Below are positions 8,118 to 17,360 of a stretch of 64,000 nucleotides of DNA, in pieces (position 1 is the stretch's first letter; the number at the start of each line of letters is the position of its first letter). The notes under the pieces are model-generated. The model saw only the letters and a program-made list of their open reading frames with translations, was not told the DNA's origin and did not search any database. Origin of the DNA: an uncultured Mobiluncus sp. (GTDB lineage Bacteria; Actinomycetota; Actinomycetes; Actinomycetales; Actinomycetaceae); contig NZ_CAMUES010000006.1 in assembly GCF_947087965.1 (NCBI RefSeq), forward strand, positions 62,001-126,000, in the 5' to 3' direction. The position numbers were made by a program, and so were the translations under genes.

Positions 8118-9506
8118 GTGAAGAGCACTGTTGAAAACCTCAACCCCACAAAGGTCAAGTTGGCAATCGAGGTTCCCTACGAGGAATTCAAGCCCGAGAT
8201 GGACAAGGTTTTCAAGGAATACGCCAAACAGGTCAACATTCCCGGTTTCCGCCGCGGACACGTCCCGGCTCGCGTGCTGGAATCCTACATCGGCCGCGGC
8301 GCGGTCATTGAGGACGCGGTCAATCACGCGCTGCCGGAATACTACGGCCAAGCTGTGCAGGAACATAAGATTGCGCCGATGGGTCAGCCTAACGTGGACG
8401 TGACCGATACCCCCAATATTGAGGGCGAAGCCGGCGGCGATTTGAAGTTTACGGTGGAAGTGGAGGTACGTCCCGAGGTCAAGCTGCCCGATTTCTCAAA
8501 GCTCAGCTTGGAAGTCGACGCGATTAAAGACGACCCGAAAGCCCTGGACACCGAGCTGGATAACCTGCGTCGTCGTTTCGCGACTCTGAAAACCGTGGAG
8601 CGCGCCGTCAAGCAGGACGACTTCGTCACCCTGGACCTCAAGAGCGAGATTGACGGCAAAGAGGTCGATTCCCTAAACCAGACCTCCTATCACGTTGGTG
8701 CCGGTGGTTTAGTCGAGGGCCTGGATGAGGCTTTGAAGGGTTTGAAAGCCGGAGCAACTAAGACGTTTGAAACCCAGCTGAAGTCTGGCCCGCACGGGGG
8801 AGAGACCGCTCAGGTTACCGTCACCGTGGATTCTGTGAAGGAACAGGTCTTGCCGGAAGCCGACGATGAGTTCGCCATGATGGTTTCCGAACACGACACC
8901 ATCGATGAGCTGAAGCAGGAACTTGCGGAAAACGTGGATCGTCAGGCTCGCGCTGGACAGGCTATGTCGGCACGAGACAAGCTGGTCGAAAAGCTGCGCG
9001 ATGAGCTGGAATTCCCGCTACCGCAAGGGGTGTTGGATGAGGCTGTCGCGGCGCAGATTGGCGAGGACGCCAGCGACGATGATAAACAGAAAGCTCAGGA
9101 AGCTGTCGAGCAGGATTTGAAAGTTCAGATTATCCTGGACGCTCTGGCCGAAGAACGCCAGATGAGCGTGTCTCAGCAGGAACTGTTGGAGTTTGTGCTT
9201 CAGACCGCGCAGGCTTACGGCATGGACCCCTCCTTGCTGCTGCAAAACGCGGAACAGAACAACCGGATTCCGGCATTTATCCAAGAAATCGCTCGCAACA
9301 AGTCCATCGCGTCCGCCCTTGGGGAGGTCGAGGTCAAGGACACGAACGGCAAGGTTGTGGACCTGAAGGAATTCATCGGCGAGGAGTCGGCGGAAGACGA
9401 GGACGCTGAGGAAAAGCCGGCAAAAAAAGCTCCCGCAAAGAAGGCGGCGGCAAAGAAAGCCCCGGCTAAGAAAGCTCCGGCAAAGAAGGACGCCGCGGAC
9501 GAGTAA
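8118..9506 (+). CDS. tig: Trigger factor (ribosome-associated chaperone/peptidyl-prolyl isomerase)
   Basis: This 462-residue protein has the three-part trigger-factor layout: an N-terminal ribosome-binding domain with the GFRRGHVP signature (about residue 46), an FKBP-type isomerase domain at about 160-245 and a C-terminal arm. A GGAGA site precedes the GTG start. The last 30 residues form a Lys/Ala/Pro-rich tail of repeated PAKKA units, which is not part of the chaperone fold and resembles actinobacterial histone-like tails. It lies upstream of clpP1-clpP2, the conserved actinobacterial order, but has its own terminator. Confidence 0.95.
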   Translation: MKSTVENLNPTKVKLAIEVPYEEFKPEMDKVFKEYAKQVNIPGFRRGHVPARVLESYIGRGAVIEDAVNHALPEYYGQAVQEHKIAPMGQPNVDVTDTPNIEGEAGGDLKFTVEVEVRPEVKLPDFSKLSLEVDAIKDDPKALDTELDNLRRRFATLKTVERAVKQDDFVTLDLKSEIDGKEVDSLNQTSYHVGAGGLVEGLDEALKGLKAGATKTFETQLKSGPHGGETAQVTVTVDSVKEQVLPEADDEFAMMVSEHDTIDELKQELAENVDRQARAGQAMSARDKLVEKLRDELEFPLPQGVLDEAVAAQIGEDASDDDKQKAQEAVEQDLKVQIILDALAEERQMSVSQQELLEFVLQTAQAYGMDPSLLLQNAEQNNRIPAFIQEIARNKSIASALGEVEVKDTNGKVVDLKEFIGEESAEDEDAEEKPAKKAPAKKAAAKKAPAKKAPAKKDAADE

Positions 9507-9517
9507 CTCTTGAGCAC

Positions 9518-9554
9518 AAGGCGGGTTTCGGTACTGACCGGAACCCGCCTTTTG
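9518..9554 (+). terminator. Terminator after tig
   Basis: A 15-bp stem (AAGGCGGGTTTCGGT / ACCGGAACCCGCCTT, one wobble pair) with a 4-base loop is followed by T residues. It lies 11 bases after the tig stop. Confidence 0.85.
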
Positions 9555-9758
9555 CTATCAACTGACACCCCCGCACTGGCGAGATGAGGGAAAAACCGCC
9601 CGGCGAGACTTGTGAATAAATCAGAAAGAAACCGACCGACACCGCGAGGGGACGCCTCCGACCAAAGTCGGGATTAGCCCATAGCGAAACCGGGGGAATG
9701 AAGCGCGAAGGACGCGCGGTTTTCCGTTAGGGTTAAGTGAACCAAGCGAGGAGGAAAC

Positions 9759-10367
9759 GTGACCGTAGTTAATCGCGACGAAGAAACGCCCGATGTACCC
9801 ACGGGTGGGTTTATTTACAAGCGCTTGCTGAAAGAGCGCATCATTTGGCTGGGCGATGAGGTCAGCCAGGAAAATGCCAATGCGATTTGCGCCCAGATGC
9901 TGCTGTTGGCGGCCGAGGACCCGGATTCCGACATTTATCTCTACATCAATTCTCCCGGCGGCTCCGTCACCGCGGGCATGGCTATCTATGACACGATGCA
10001 GTATGTGAAACCCGACGTGGTGACCGTGGCGATGGGAATGGCGGCCTCGATGGGGCAGTTCCTGTTGACAGCCGGAACGAAAGGCAAGCGTTTCGCGACT
10101 CCGCACGCCCGCATCCTCATGCACCAGCCTCTCGGCGGTGTCCAGGGAACGGCCTCCGAAGTGCGGATTAATGCTGATTTGATTCTGGCGATGAAGCGGG
10201 AACTCGCTCAGATTACTGCCGAGCGCACCGGTCACACGCTGGAAGAAATCACCAGGGACGCGGACCGTGACCACTGGTTTACCGCTCAGGAAGCCTTGGA
10301 ATACGGCTTTATTGACGCGGTGGTAGAGAACGCGGCCGCGGTACAGAGCTCGAAGAAGGGGGAGTAA
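9759..10367 (+). CDS. clpP1: ATP-dependent Clp protease proteolytic subunit ClpP1
   Basis: This 202-residue serine protease subunit has the active-site Ser97 in AASMG, His122 in MHQPLGG and the usual ClpP body ([21 protein letters not shown]). A GAGGAGGAAAC ribosome site precedes the GTG start. It overlaps clpP2 by one base (TAATG). Actinobacterial ClpP1 and ClpP2 form a mixed double-ring that works with ClpX or ClpC; clpX lies 1.5 kb downstream. Confidence 0.96.
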   Translation: MTVVNRDEETPDVPTGGFIYKRLLKERIIWLGDEVSQENANAICAQMLLLAAEDPDSDIYLYINSPGGSVTAGMAIYDTMQYVKPDVVTVAMGMAASMGQFLLTAGTKGKRFATPHARILMHQPLGGVQGTASEVRINADLILAMKRELAQITAERTGHTLEEITRDADRDHWFTAQEALEYGFIDAVVENAAAVQSSKKGE

Positions 10368-11071
10368 TGAGGCATTATCAAGGTGATTTAGGAGTGTCCG
10401 CAGGGGTTGCTGCGGTTTCGCCCGCGAGTGCGTCTGTCCCCGCGGGGGCGGCTCCGGCGTTGCCTAGCGCGCGCTACATTCTGCCGACTTTCGAGGAACG
10501 CACGGCTTACGGCTACAAACGCCAGGACCCTTATGCGAAACTGTTTGAGGATCGGATTGTGTTCCTGGGTAACCAGGTGGACGATGCTTCCGCAGATGAC
10601 GTGATGGCGCAGTTGCTGGTGCTGGAAAGCCAGGATCCCGATTCGCTCATTACCATGTACATCAACTCTCCGGGCGGGTCTTTTACCGCGATGACGGCGA
10701 TTTATGACACGATGCAATACATCAAGCCCGAGATTCAGACGGTTTGTTTGGGTCAGGCGGCCTCCGCGGCGGCGGTGCTGCTGGCGGGGGGTGCTCCGGG
10801 CAAGCGTCTGGCGTTGCCCAATGCACGGGTACTGATTCATCAGCCGGCCATTCAGGGCGCTCAGGGTCAGGCCACCGATTTGGCGATTATTGCTGAGGAA
10901 ATCGACCGGATGCGGGCCTGGCTGGAGGAAACACTGTCGAAGCATTCCAACCGCAACGTGGAGCAAATGCACGAGGACATTGACCGGGACAAGATTCTCA
11001 CGGCTCCCCAGGCACTGGAATATGGTCTGATTGACCAGGTGCTGGAGCCGCGCAAAGGCAGCTCGAGCTAA
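10367..11071 (+). CDS. clpP2: ATP-dependent Clp protease proteolytic subunit ClpP2
   Basis: This 234-residue paralogue of ClpP1 keeps Ser133 in QAASA, the IHQP histidine motif and [18 protein letters not shown]. It has an extra Ala/Pro-rich N-terminus of about 35 residues compared with ClpP1, which may be a processed propeptide as in other actinobacterial ClpP2 proteins (inference). Its start overlaps the clpP1 stop by one base, so the two are translationally coupled. Confidence 0.95.
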   Translation: MRHYQGDLGVSAGVAAVSPASASVPAGAAPALPSARYILPTFEERTAYGYKRQDPYAKLFEDRIVFLGNQVDDASADDVMAQLLVLESQDPDSLITMYINSPGGSFTAMTAIYDTMQYIKPEIQTVCLGQAASAAAVLLAGGAPGKRLALPNARVLIHQPAIQGAQGQATDLAIIAEEIDRMRAWLEETLSKHSNRNVEQMHEDIDRDKILTAPQALEYGLIDQVLEPRKGSSS

Positions 11072-11087
11072 TTGTGACTTGCCATCA

Positions 11088-11122
11088 ACGTGGCTTCACG
11101 CTTTGATAGCGTGGAGCCACGT
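11088..11122 (+). terminator. Stem-loop after clpP2, possible terminator
   Basis: A perfect 14-bp inverted repeat (ACGTGGCTTCACGC / GCGTGGAGCCACGT) with a 7-base loop lies 17 bases past the clpP2 stop. Only a short T-rich stretch follows, so termination may be partial. Confidence 0.6.
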
Positions 11123-11269
11123 GGTTATTTGGCTGTGTTTAGCCTTGGTTGGCTTTGGTTGTACTGATGTGCCCTGAGGTGCCCACCGTTCAGAAGCGCG
11201 GGGGCGGGCGTTGCTAATCGGTCGCTCGACTCGCCACTAGGTCGGGTTCGCCGCCGCGCGACGGGTCTC

Positions 11270-11515
11270 TCAGTTTGATGATTTCCTAGAGAAGACACTG
11301 ACTATGGCCCCAAGGCTGATACAGATTATGGCCACGTTGCTGATAGGAGCCAGAACTTGCAGGAGATTCAAGACCGCCAAGGCAATGATTATTGCCAGAG
11401 CTAGCAGAACCGTCCAAATCTGGGCGGTACCGTTGGTTTTGTTGCGAAAAACAATCATAGACAGGCCGGACAACACTCCCAGACCAATGAACAGGTAAGC
11501 TATTACGTCAGGCAT
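11270..11515 (-). CDS. Small hypothetical membrane protein
   Basis: This 81-residue minus-strand frame encodes about three hydrophobic segments (VIAYLFIGLGVLSGLSMIVF, WTVLLALAIIIALAVLNLL, VAIICISLGAIVSVF) with short charged links and a basic C-terminus. On its strand an AAGGGGGG run sits about six bases before the ATG. It interrupts the clpP2-clpX region on the opposite strand. I do not recognise a family. A 64-codon frame on the plus strand across the same bases looks like its shadow. Confidence 0.5.
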   Translation of the reverse strand: MPDVIAYLFIGLGVLSGLSMIVFRNKTNGTAQIWTVLLALAIIIALAVLNLLQVLAPISNVAIICISLGAIVSVFSRKSSN

Positions 11516-11842
11516 CGCGCCCCCCTTATATTTATGACTTTTCTGATGTCCTCGGTTAATCCCGGAAACTGCTTAATACTAATATGTCAGCCGGAACAAA
11601 TATACCTACAAATGTGGGTATTGACTCACCGCCAATAATAGGTGCGGGGCTACCCGTCCGGCACCAGAAGCCTCGCGCGACACCGACGCCAAATCCTTGC
11701 CCGAAACCCCTATAGAACACCAAAACCCGTCGAGCTGCACCCCAGAGTCGGCGGATTGGCCCTCAAAGGCGTGTTAACAAGAATAAAAACCTCTAAAACC
11801 GTAGAATCGTAATCAGCCCGAACTCGTCTATGAGAGGAACTC
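11516..11842. other. Intergenic region upstream of clpX (327 bases)
   Basis: No convincing gene is seen. It must hold the promoters of clpX (plus strand) and of the small membrane protein (minus strand). A TAGAAT at 11802-11807 could be the clpX -10 box, but no well-spaced -35 box was found. No ClgR-type CGC-N5-GCG site is visible. Confidence 0.4.
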
Positions 11843-13105
11843 ATGTCACGCACTGCCGAATCGGTCGACCTGCTGAAGTGTTCTTTCTGTGGAAAGTCCC
11901 AGCGCCAGGTTCGCAAGCTCATCGCCGGTCCCGGCGTATATATCTGTGATGAGTGCATCGAGCTGTGCAATGACATTATTGCCGAGGAACTCGACGGTAG
12001 CCCCGCGGGCGGGTTGGACGTCCTGCCGACTCCCCATGAAATCTTTGATTTCCTGCAGGAATACGTGATTGGTCAGGAAAAAGCGAAACGTGCCCTGTCC
12101 GTGGCGGTCTATAACCACTACAAGCGGGTGCGCGCCCAACGCCACGGCGAAGACACCGGTATGGAGCTGACGAAGTCGAATATCCTGCTGCTCGGCCCCA
12201 CTGGAACCGGAAAGACGCACCTGGCGAGGTCCTTGGCGCGATTGTTGAAAGTCCCGTTCTGCATCGTGGACGCCACCGCCCTGACCGAAGCCGGCTACGT
12301 GGGCGAGGACGTGGAAAACATCTTGCTGCGCTTGATTCAAGCCGCCGATGGGGACGTGAAAAAGGCCGAACGCGGCATTATCTATATCGATGAAATCGAC
12401 AAGATTTCCCGCAAGGGTGAAAACGCCTCCATCACTCGGGACGTGTCCGGCGAGGGCGTGCAGCAGGCTCTGCTAAAGATTATCGAGGGCACCACCGCTT
12501 CCGTGCCGCCCCAGGGCGGGCGCAAACATCCGCATCAGGAATTTATCGAGATTGATACCTCCTCGATTCTGTTCATTGCCGCCGGGGCGTTTGCCGGTCT
12601 CGACGAAATTGTGAAAGCTCGGTTGGGACAGCGCTCCACCGGGTTTGGCTCGGACCTCAAGTCCGTAAAGGAACACGGCGACCTGTTCGCCAAAGTGACC
12701 CCCGACGACCTGCACAAGTTCGGTTTGATTCCGGAGTTCATCGGCCGTCTGCCGGTCATTACCAATGTGTCGGCCCTGGACGTTGACGATTTGTCCCGGG
12801 TTTTGACCGAGCCCAAGAACGCCATCTTAAAGCAATACCAGCATCTGTTTGAGCTCGACGGGGTGAAACTGACTTTCACCGATGCGGCGATTCACGCGGT
12901 GGCCGAGCTGGCTGAGAAGCGCGGCACCGGGGCGCGTTCGCTGTCGACCCTGATGGAAAACACCCTCTCTCAAATCATGTTTGACCTGCCCTCACGTGAG
13001 GACGTGGCGGAAGTTATCATCGAGGCGGAGTGCGTTTTTGAGGGTGCCGAGCCCACCTACGTGCTGCAGGACATTCATGGCGGTTCGGTCGCGAAGACCG
13101 CCTAA
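11843..13105 (+). CDS. clpX: ATP-dependent Clp protease ATP-binding subunit ClpX
   Basis: This 420-residue AAA+ unfoldase starts with the ClpX zinc-binding domain (Cys13, Cys16, Cys35, Cys38) and then has Walker A GPTGTGKT (about residue 118), Walker [10 protein letters not shown] (about 178), and the [10 protein letters not shown] and [11 protein letters not shown] segments. It feeds unfolded substrates to ClpP1P2. A GAGGAACT site precedes the ATG. The gene is monocistronic here, separated from clpP2 by a minus-strand gene. Confidence 0.97.
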   Translation: MSRTAESVDLLKCSFCGKSQRQVRKLIAGPGVYICDECIELCNDIIAEELDGSPAGGLDVLPTPHEIFDFLQEYVIGQEKAKRALSVAVYNHYKRVRAQRHGEDTGMELTKSNILLLGPTGTGKTHLARSLARLLKVPFCIVDATALTEAGYVGEDVENILLRLIQAADGDVKKAERGIIYIDEIDKISRKGENASITRDVSGEGVQQALLKIIEGTTASVPPQGGRKHPHQEFIEIDTSSILFIAAGAFAGLDEIVKARLGQRSTGFGSDLKSVKEHGDLFAKVTPDDLHKFGLIPEFIGRLPVITNVSALDVDDLSRVLTEPKNAILKQYQHLFELDGVKLTFTDAAIHAVAELAEKRGTGARSLSTLMENTLSQIMFDLPSREDVAEVIIEAECVFEGAEPTYVLQDIHGGSVAKTA

Positions 13106-13295
13106 CGTTTACGTCACAAGGTTCCCCGGCGGGTTCACGCCGAGCTTGCGGCTCCTCGGGGGCGGGCGATTGTGTGCAACGGTTGAGATATGTTCCTCTG
13201 TGTAGGAAGGCAGCATTACTAACTCATGATGCCAGATTGTGGCAACACCTTAAAACGGCTCTCCAAGCTCCATCGCGCTGTATTAATCCAAATCG

Positions 13296-13324
13296 TTCAC
13301 TAACCCTCAGATTGATGGTAGGCT
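13296..13324 (+). promoter_or_regulatory. Candidate promoter of the orphan lipoprotein gene
   Basis: TTCACT and TAGGCT are separated by exactly 17 bases and lie about 25 bases before the start codon. Both boxes are imperfect matches to the housekeeping consensus. Confidence 0.35.
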
Positions 13325-13349
13325 CAAACTGGGATTTGGGAGGGATATC

Positions 13350-14234
13350 ATGAGAAAACTTTTTTCAGGATTGGTTTGTTTTTCCATCCTCATGATTGGT
13401 TTATCAGGATGTTCTCAAGACGACTCGGAGACGCCTTCCTCGCAGAATAAGCCCAGTAATACTGCTAGTTCTGTTGACGCAGCTAATCCTCTCATGCTTG
13501 AAGCTGGTCCGGGATATGCGGGATCACTTTCCTCCCGTGAAGTGCTTAATTGCAGTCTTTCGATACCCAGTATCGATGCTAATCCTCAGCCGGATACGCT
13601 CGCTCCTCTAAACTATAACCGTATTTGGGATCCGAGTGTACCAGCGGTAAATGGCAGTTCTTGGTATAAACAAATCCAGAAAAACATTAAATCAGGCGAC
13701 CTGGATGCTATGGGGGAAGTTTCTCTGACTTTGTTGCGTCTGGTACAGACCTATCATCCTGACCAGGTTGGTATGGGACTGTACTTTGATACAACGAACA
13801 ACCAAAGTGGAATTTCGCTCGTGGGTAATGGTAAAAGTACCGAGATGACTTGGCGTCAAGTTATCGAACAGCTCGATATTCCACAGGACAAAGGAGCTCT
13901 CGAGTTGGCAGAGCTTTTGCCGGAAACGACCCCAAAAGTCCAAGTCACCTATGTTGAGAACAGTACTGAAAAGCTCTGTAATGCGGCACGGGGATTATCC
14001 GAATACCTGTTTAGAACCAGTTACCTTTTGACGGGAAACTATAGCCTGACTTACGACACTTCTAAAGGTATGCTCAACTTCAGTCAACGTAAAGGAACCA
14101 CAAATCCAGACGGCGGTCTGTTGAATCAGGATAATCTGCCACCAAAACTACTGGCGGAAATAGATGAAACCATTGATGTTTCCAGGCTCATCGAAACGAA
14201 ATATTCAGGGCTCATTTATTACTCTGAGTTTTAA
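13350..14234 (+). CDS. Hypothetical lipoprotein
   Basis: This 294-residue protein has a type II signal peptide (MRK, hydrophobic stretch, lipobox LSGC with Cys21) and a Ser/Thr/Asn-rich linker typical of surface lipoproteins. GGGAGG lies before the ATG. The body has no motif I recognise; two further Cys residues (in VLNCSLS and KLCNAA) could form a disulfide. Lower GC and A/T-ending codons set it apart from the neighbouring clpX and chorismate mutase genes, which may indicate acquisition or weak expression. It sits alone between terminator-like gaps. Confidence 0.75.
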   Translation: MRKLFSGLVCFSILMIGLSGCSQDDSETPSSQNKPSNTASSVDAANPLMLEAGPGYAGSLSSREVLNCSLSIPSIDANPQPDTLAPLNYNRIWDPSVPAVNGSSWYKQIQKNIKSGDLDAMGEVSLTLLRLVQTYHPDQVGMGLYFDTTNNQSGISLVGNGKSTEMTWRQVIEQLDIPQDKGALELAELLPETTPKVQVTYVENSTEKLCNAARGLSEYLFRTSYLLTGNYSLTYDTSKGMLNFSQRKGTTNPDGGLLNQDNLPPKLLAEIDETIDVSRLIETKYSGLIYYSEF

Positions 14235-14396
14235 CCTGACTCCCATCCTTTTGTTCGACGCTGTCAGATGTAGCTTTCTGTGTGACTGGTGTGGCTTCAC
14301 TGTGCTTTCGGGCAGCCCATTTGATTATCTCAGACCACTTCCGCTATGGCGCGGCGACCCGGTAAAGTGAGAGGGGAACCTAGTGAAGGGGCAACA

Positions 14397-14729
14397 ATGA
14401 ACACTACGCAAGCCGAAGCTATCGCCGCGAACCCGCCGCAAACCCCTGCTGAACTCAAGGAATACCGCGCCACCATCGACAACATCGACGCCGCGCTAGT
14501 GCATCTGCTGGCGGAGCGGTTTCGTTGCACCCAAAAAGTCGGTCAGCTAAAGGCGCGACTGGATTTGCCGCCGGCTGACCCCGAGCGTGAGGCGCAGCAG
14601 GTGGCGCGCCTCCAGGCTTTGGCTGTCTCATCAGGGCTCGACCCCGAGTTCGCCAAGAAGTTCCTGCGTTTCATTGTTGACGAGGTTATCCGTCACCACG
14701 AAGCGGTGCGCGAAACGCCATCTGAATAG
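14397..14729 (+). CDS. Chorismate mutase, AroQ class
   Basis: This 110-residue protein is the short all-helical chorismate mutase, which turns chorismate into prephenate for Phe and Tyr synthesis. It shows EYRATIDNIDAALVHLLAERF, the K-VGQLKA segment and a C-terminal FLRFIVDEVIRHHE helix. The frame runs 51 bases further upstream, but ATG 14397 (after GAAGGGG) fits the family start. The iron locus begins immediately downstream and appears unrelated. Confidence 0.88.
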   Translation: MNTTQAEAIAANPPQTPAELKEYRATIDNIDAALVHLLAERFRCTQKVGQLKARLDLPPADPEREAQQVARLQALAVSSGLDPEFAKKFLRFIVDEVIRHHEAVRETPSE

Positions 14730-14779
14730 CACATCCGAGCCATTTTGCGCTGGTGGAACGCGTTATTTCTCTATTTAGG

Positions 14780-14819
14780 TAAGGCAAGCCTTGCCAATTG
14801 TTTTGCGCTATGTCATGAT
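14780..14819 (+). promoter_or_regulatory. DtxR/IdeR-type operator over the promoter of the DUF4418-ABC operon
   Basis: TAAGGCAAG-C-CTTGCCAAT (14780-14798) has a perfect 13-bp palindromic core. It overlaps a -35 box TTGCCA (14791-14796), spaced 17 bases from CATGAT (14814-14819). The layout AGG...S...CCT matches the metal-dependent DtxR family consensus, and a fuller copy precedes the FTR1 gene. Iron- or manganese-dependent repression is inferred. Confidence 0.65.
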
Positions 14820-14853
14820 TGTCTGCGTCGTTAAATATTAAGGAGAAATTCGC

Positions 14854-15381
14854 ATGAAAGATAAAATCATCGGTTCGCTGCCTACCATCGTGTTGGGACT
14901 GCTCATTGCCATCGCGCCCCGGACTTTTGCGCCGGTTTGCGAGTTCGCCGCCAAACACAGCTCCGGCATGGAACATATGTCCGGGATGAAAGATTCCGGC
15001 GGTATGGACCACATGGACCACATGGATCACATGGGGCAGGCTGGCAAAGCGATGGGTGAGGCGCATCAGCATATGGCGTGCTACTGGACCGCTCAAGCCA
15101 GTCTGGGGATTGGAATTCTCCTCGTAATTATCGGGCTGCTGGCGTTGTTTGTGAACTCTCAAATTCGCACCGGTTTGAACCTGAGCGCGGCACTCATCTA
15201 CGTGCTGGAAATTTCGATTGTCACCGTGCTCATCGGAATGTGCAAAGGCGAGGAAATGTCTTGCAACGTGTATGCCATGCCTACGCTATCGGCACTGAGC
15301 TGCGTGGGAATTCTGGCAGCTGGCGCGGCGATATTCCTGGATCAAAAGAATCGCTCGGAACTTCAGAAGGTCTCGGCATAA
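14854..15381 (+). CDS. DUF4418 membrane protein with Met/His-rich metal-binding loop
   Basis: This 175-residue protein has about four membrane segments and the DUF4418 hallmarks PVCEF and MACYWTAQASLG plus later Cys residues (GMCKG, MSCNVYA). Between the first two segments is an unusual loop of about 35 residues rich in Met and His, including MDHMDHMDHM. Such loops commonly bind Cu or Fe; here binding is inferred. AAGGAG precedes the ATG. It heads an operon with a MacB/FtsX-type permease and ATPase, behind a DtxR-type operator. Confidence 0.8.
   Translation: MKDKIIGSLPTIVLGLLIAIAPRTFAPVCEFAAKHSSGMEHMSGMKDSGGMDHMDHMDHMGQAGKAMGEAHQHMACYWTAQASLGIGILLVIIGLLALFVNSQIRTGLNLSAALIYVLEISIVTVLIGMCKGEEMSCNVYAMPTLSALSCVGILAAGAAIFLDQKNRSELQKVSA
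15004..15030 (+). repeat. Tandem 9-bp repeat coding for Met-Asp-His units
   Basis: Three consecutive copies of ATGGAYCAC lie in frame within the DUF4418 gene. Each adds one Met-Asp-His triplet to the putative metal loop, so copy number could change by slippage. Confidence 0.8.
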
Positions 15382-15387
15382 TTCGCA

Positions 15388-16608
15388 ATGCAAAGCAGCC
15401 AGATAACCTGGGGCAAACTCCCTTTTCGTAATCTCAAATATTACCGTTACCGCAGTTTAGGACTGTTTCTGGTGGCATTCCTGCTCAGCGCGATAACGTT
15501 CGGTGCAGGAATGGTTTCGCTGAACCTCAGCCAAGGCTTGTCATCGGTCAAGGAACGTCTGGGGGCGGACATAATGATTGTGCCTTCCCAGTTTGAGCAG
15601 TCCGCAAAGGATATTTACCTCTGCGGAGGAAAGCCGAGCGGGTTCCTGTTGCAAGATGATGTGGCTGATTTGGTTGCCAGTGTTCCCGGAGTGGAACGGG
15701 TCACCACACAAACCTATATTGCCTCCCTAATGGCGAGCTGTTGCGAGGTGCGGCTGCAGATTATCGGCATTGACCCAGACACTGACTTTGTCATTAAACC
15801 CTGGATTCAAGCCACTTATTCCCGCGGTCTGCAGGATGGCGAGTTGGTCGCGGGTTCCAAAGTCCAGATTAATGCCCAGGGCAAGATTCGCCTGTTCAAC
15901 TATGAATTCCCGGTAAGCGCGCGGCTGGCTCCGACAGGCACCAATCTGGATTCGTCTGTATTTGCCAATCTGGCGACCACGAAAATCTTGGCGCGCCAAG
16001 CGGAAAAGGTGGGGCATCCGGTCTTGCCCGCAGATCAGATTGGACACCGGGTCTCCGCAGTGATGGTAAAGGTCAAGCCCGATTACACCCCGGAGGACGT
16101 GGCGCAGTATATTTCCAAATCCCCGCAGCTAAAGGGCTTGGGCTTTGTGTCCGCTAACGGGATTAGTTCCCGGCTCAAAGAAGGCGTGGGGCATATCGTG
16201 GGTGCTTTGCAGGTCTTTCTGATTATCTTTTGGGCAGTATCACTGGCGGTGTTGGTGACGGTCAACTGGGTTAGCGTCATGTCTCGGAGCAAAGAATTGG
16301 GCTCGCTGCGGATAATGGGCGCAACCAGGACGATGCTCACCGGCATGCTGCTGAAAGAGAATCTGCTGGTCAGCCTGGCGGGCGGCGTGCTGGGGCTGGG
16401 GCTCAGCGCGGTGCTGTTGCGGCCCTTTGGTAATGCCATTCAAAGGGCTTTGAAACAGCCCTATCTGCAAAGTGATGTTTGGAGCCAGTGTTCTCTGGGC
16501 GTCCTCATCCTGGTGACAGTGTGTCTCAGTGCCGTGCTGGCCAGTGCTATTTCGGCGATTCGCCTGCTACAAAAGGAAACGTACCAGGTCGTGCGGGAGG
16601 GGCAATAG
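15388..16608 (+). CDS. ABC transporter permease, MacB/FtsX type (first iron-locus set)
   Basis: This 406-residue protein has one N-terminal membrane segment, a large external domain (about residues 45-265) and three C-terminal segments, the MacB/LolC fold. The FtsX-type core reads SRSKELGSLRIMGATRTMLTGMLLKE. The external domain contains LCGGKPS and a CC pair (SCCEVRL), which may bind metal or form disulfides. Permeases of this kind are mechanotransmitters that act on extracytoplasmic partners rather than importers. It is followed directly by its ATPase. Confidence 0.85.
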   Translation: MQSSQITWGKLPFRNLKYYRYRSLGLFLVAFLLSAITFGAGMVSLNLSQGLSSVKERLGADIMIVPSQFEQSAKDIYLCGGKPSGFLLQDDVADLVASVPGVERVTTQTYIASLMASCCEVRLQIIGIDPDTDFVIKPWIQATYSRGLQDGELVAGSKVQINAQGKIRLFNYEFPVSARLAPTGTNLDSSVFANLATTKILARQAEKVGHPVLPADQIGHRVSAVMVKVKPDYTPEDVAQYISKSPQLKGLGFVSANGISSRLKEGVGHIVGALQVFLIIFWAVSLAVLVTVNWVSVMSRSKELGSLRIMGATRTMLTGMLLKENLLVSLAGGVLGLGLSAVLLRPFGNAIQRALKQPYLQSDVWSQCSLGVLILVTVCLSAVLASAISAIRLLQKETYQVVREGQ

Positions 16609-17313
16609 ATGCTGCTGGAACTATGTGAGGTGACCAAGAAGTTTTCGCGGCGGGGTCGCGAATTCAACGCGGTAGACAGCGTCAGCCTGGAGATAGATGC
16701 CAATCAGTTTGTGGTCATTTCAGGCAAATCGGGTAACGGAAAGACGACCCTGCTGAACCTGATGATGGGCCTGCTTCGGCCCAGTTCAGGAACGGTTCGG
16801 GTGACAGGAGAGGACTTGTCTGGTCTCTCGGACCGGGAACTGTCTCAGCTGCGCCGGTTTCGTGTGGGAATGATTACGCAGCAGCAAACCCTGGTCAGTT
16901 CCCTCAACGTTTTGGATAACGTGGTGTTGCCCGCGACTTTGCCGGCACAAGGGCGTTCTCCGGGGTCATCGACCCCGGTGGCGGTCGAGTCTTTGCCCGT
17001 CAATCGCGCGCTTGATTTGCTGGAAAAGCTCGATATCGCGGACCTAACACACGCCTGGCCCGCGGAACTGTCCGGGGGAGAGATGCGCCGAGTTGCCATC
17101 GCCCGCGCACTCATGACCCAACCGGAGATTTTGTTGGCGGATGAACCGACCGGCGACTTGGACGATGACTCCACCGCGGCGGTACTGGGGCTATTCCGCG
17201 AGCTCGCACAAGGGGGCAGCGCGGTCGTGATGGTCACTCACGACGCGGCCGCTTATGAATACTGCAACCGCAGGTTCAATATGTTAGACGGTCACCTGGA
17301 GGAGTTGCGGTAG
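16609..17313 (+). CDS. ABC transporter ATP-binding protein, LolD/MacB type (first set)
   Basis: This 234-residue ATPase has Walker A GKSGNGKT (about 39-46), the signature LSGGEMRRVAIARAL (about 154) and Walker B LLADEPTGDLD. It begins on the base after the stop of the permease gene, so coupling is likely. It energises the permease at 15388-16608. The DtxR-type palindrome upstream of the FTR1 gene follows within 50 bases. Confidence 0.93.
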   Translation: MLLELCEVTKKFSRRGREFNAVDSVSLEIDANQFVVISGKSGNGKTTLLNLMMGLLRPSSGTVRVTGEDLSGLSDRELSQLRRFRVGMITQQQTLVSSLNVLDNVVLPATLPAQGRSPGSSTPVAVESLPVNRALDLLEKLDIADLTHAWPAELSGGEMRRVAIARALMTQPEILLADEPTGDLDDDSTAAVLGLFRELAQGGSAVVMVTHDAAAYEYCNRRFNMLDGHLEELR

Positions 17314-17360
17314 GGCGAGGGTACTTTGTTAAAAAACAGCCCTGAACAGCTAAATTTGCT

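Noticed and set aside
9703..9717. GCGCG-N5-CGCGC inverted repeat upstream of clpP1 as a ClgR operator
   Set aside because: ClgR sites are CGC-N5-GCG; here the arms are reversed (GCG-N5-CGC) and no proper match was found upstream of clpP1, clpX or clgR. In GC-rich DNA this is likely chance.
10011..10972. Minus-strand frames opposite clpP1 and clpP2
   Set aside because: They are antisense to catalytic ClpP genes with perfect motifs; no signal peptide, domain or ribosome site is visible.
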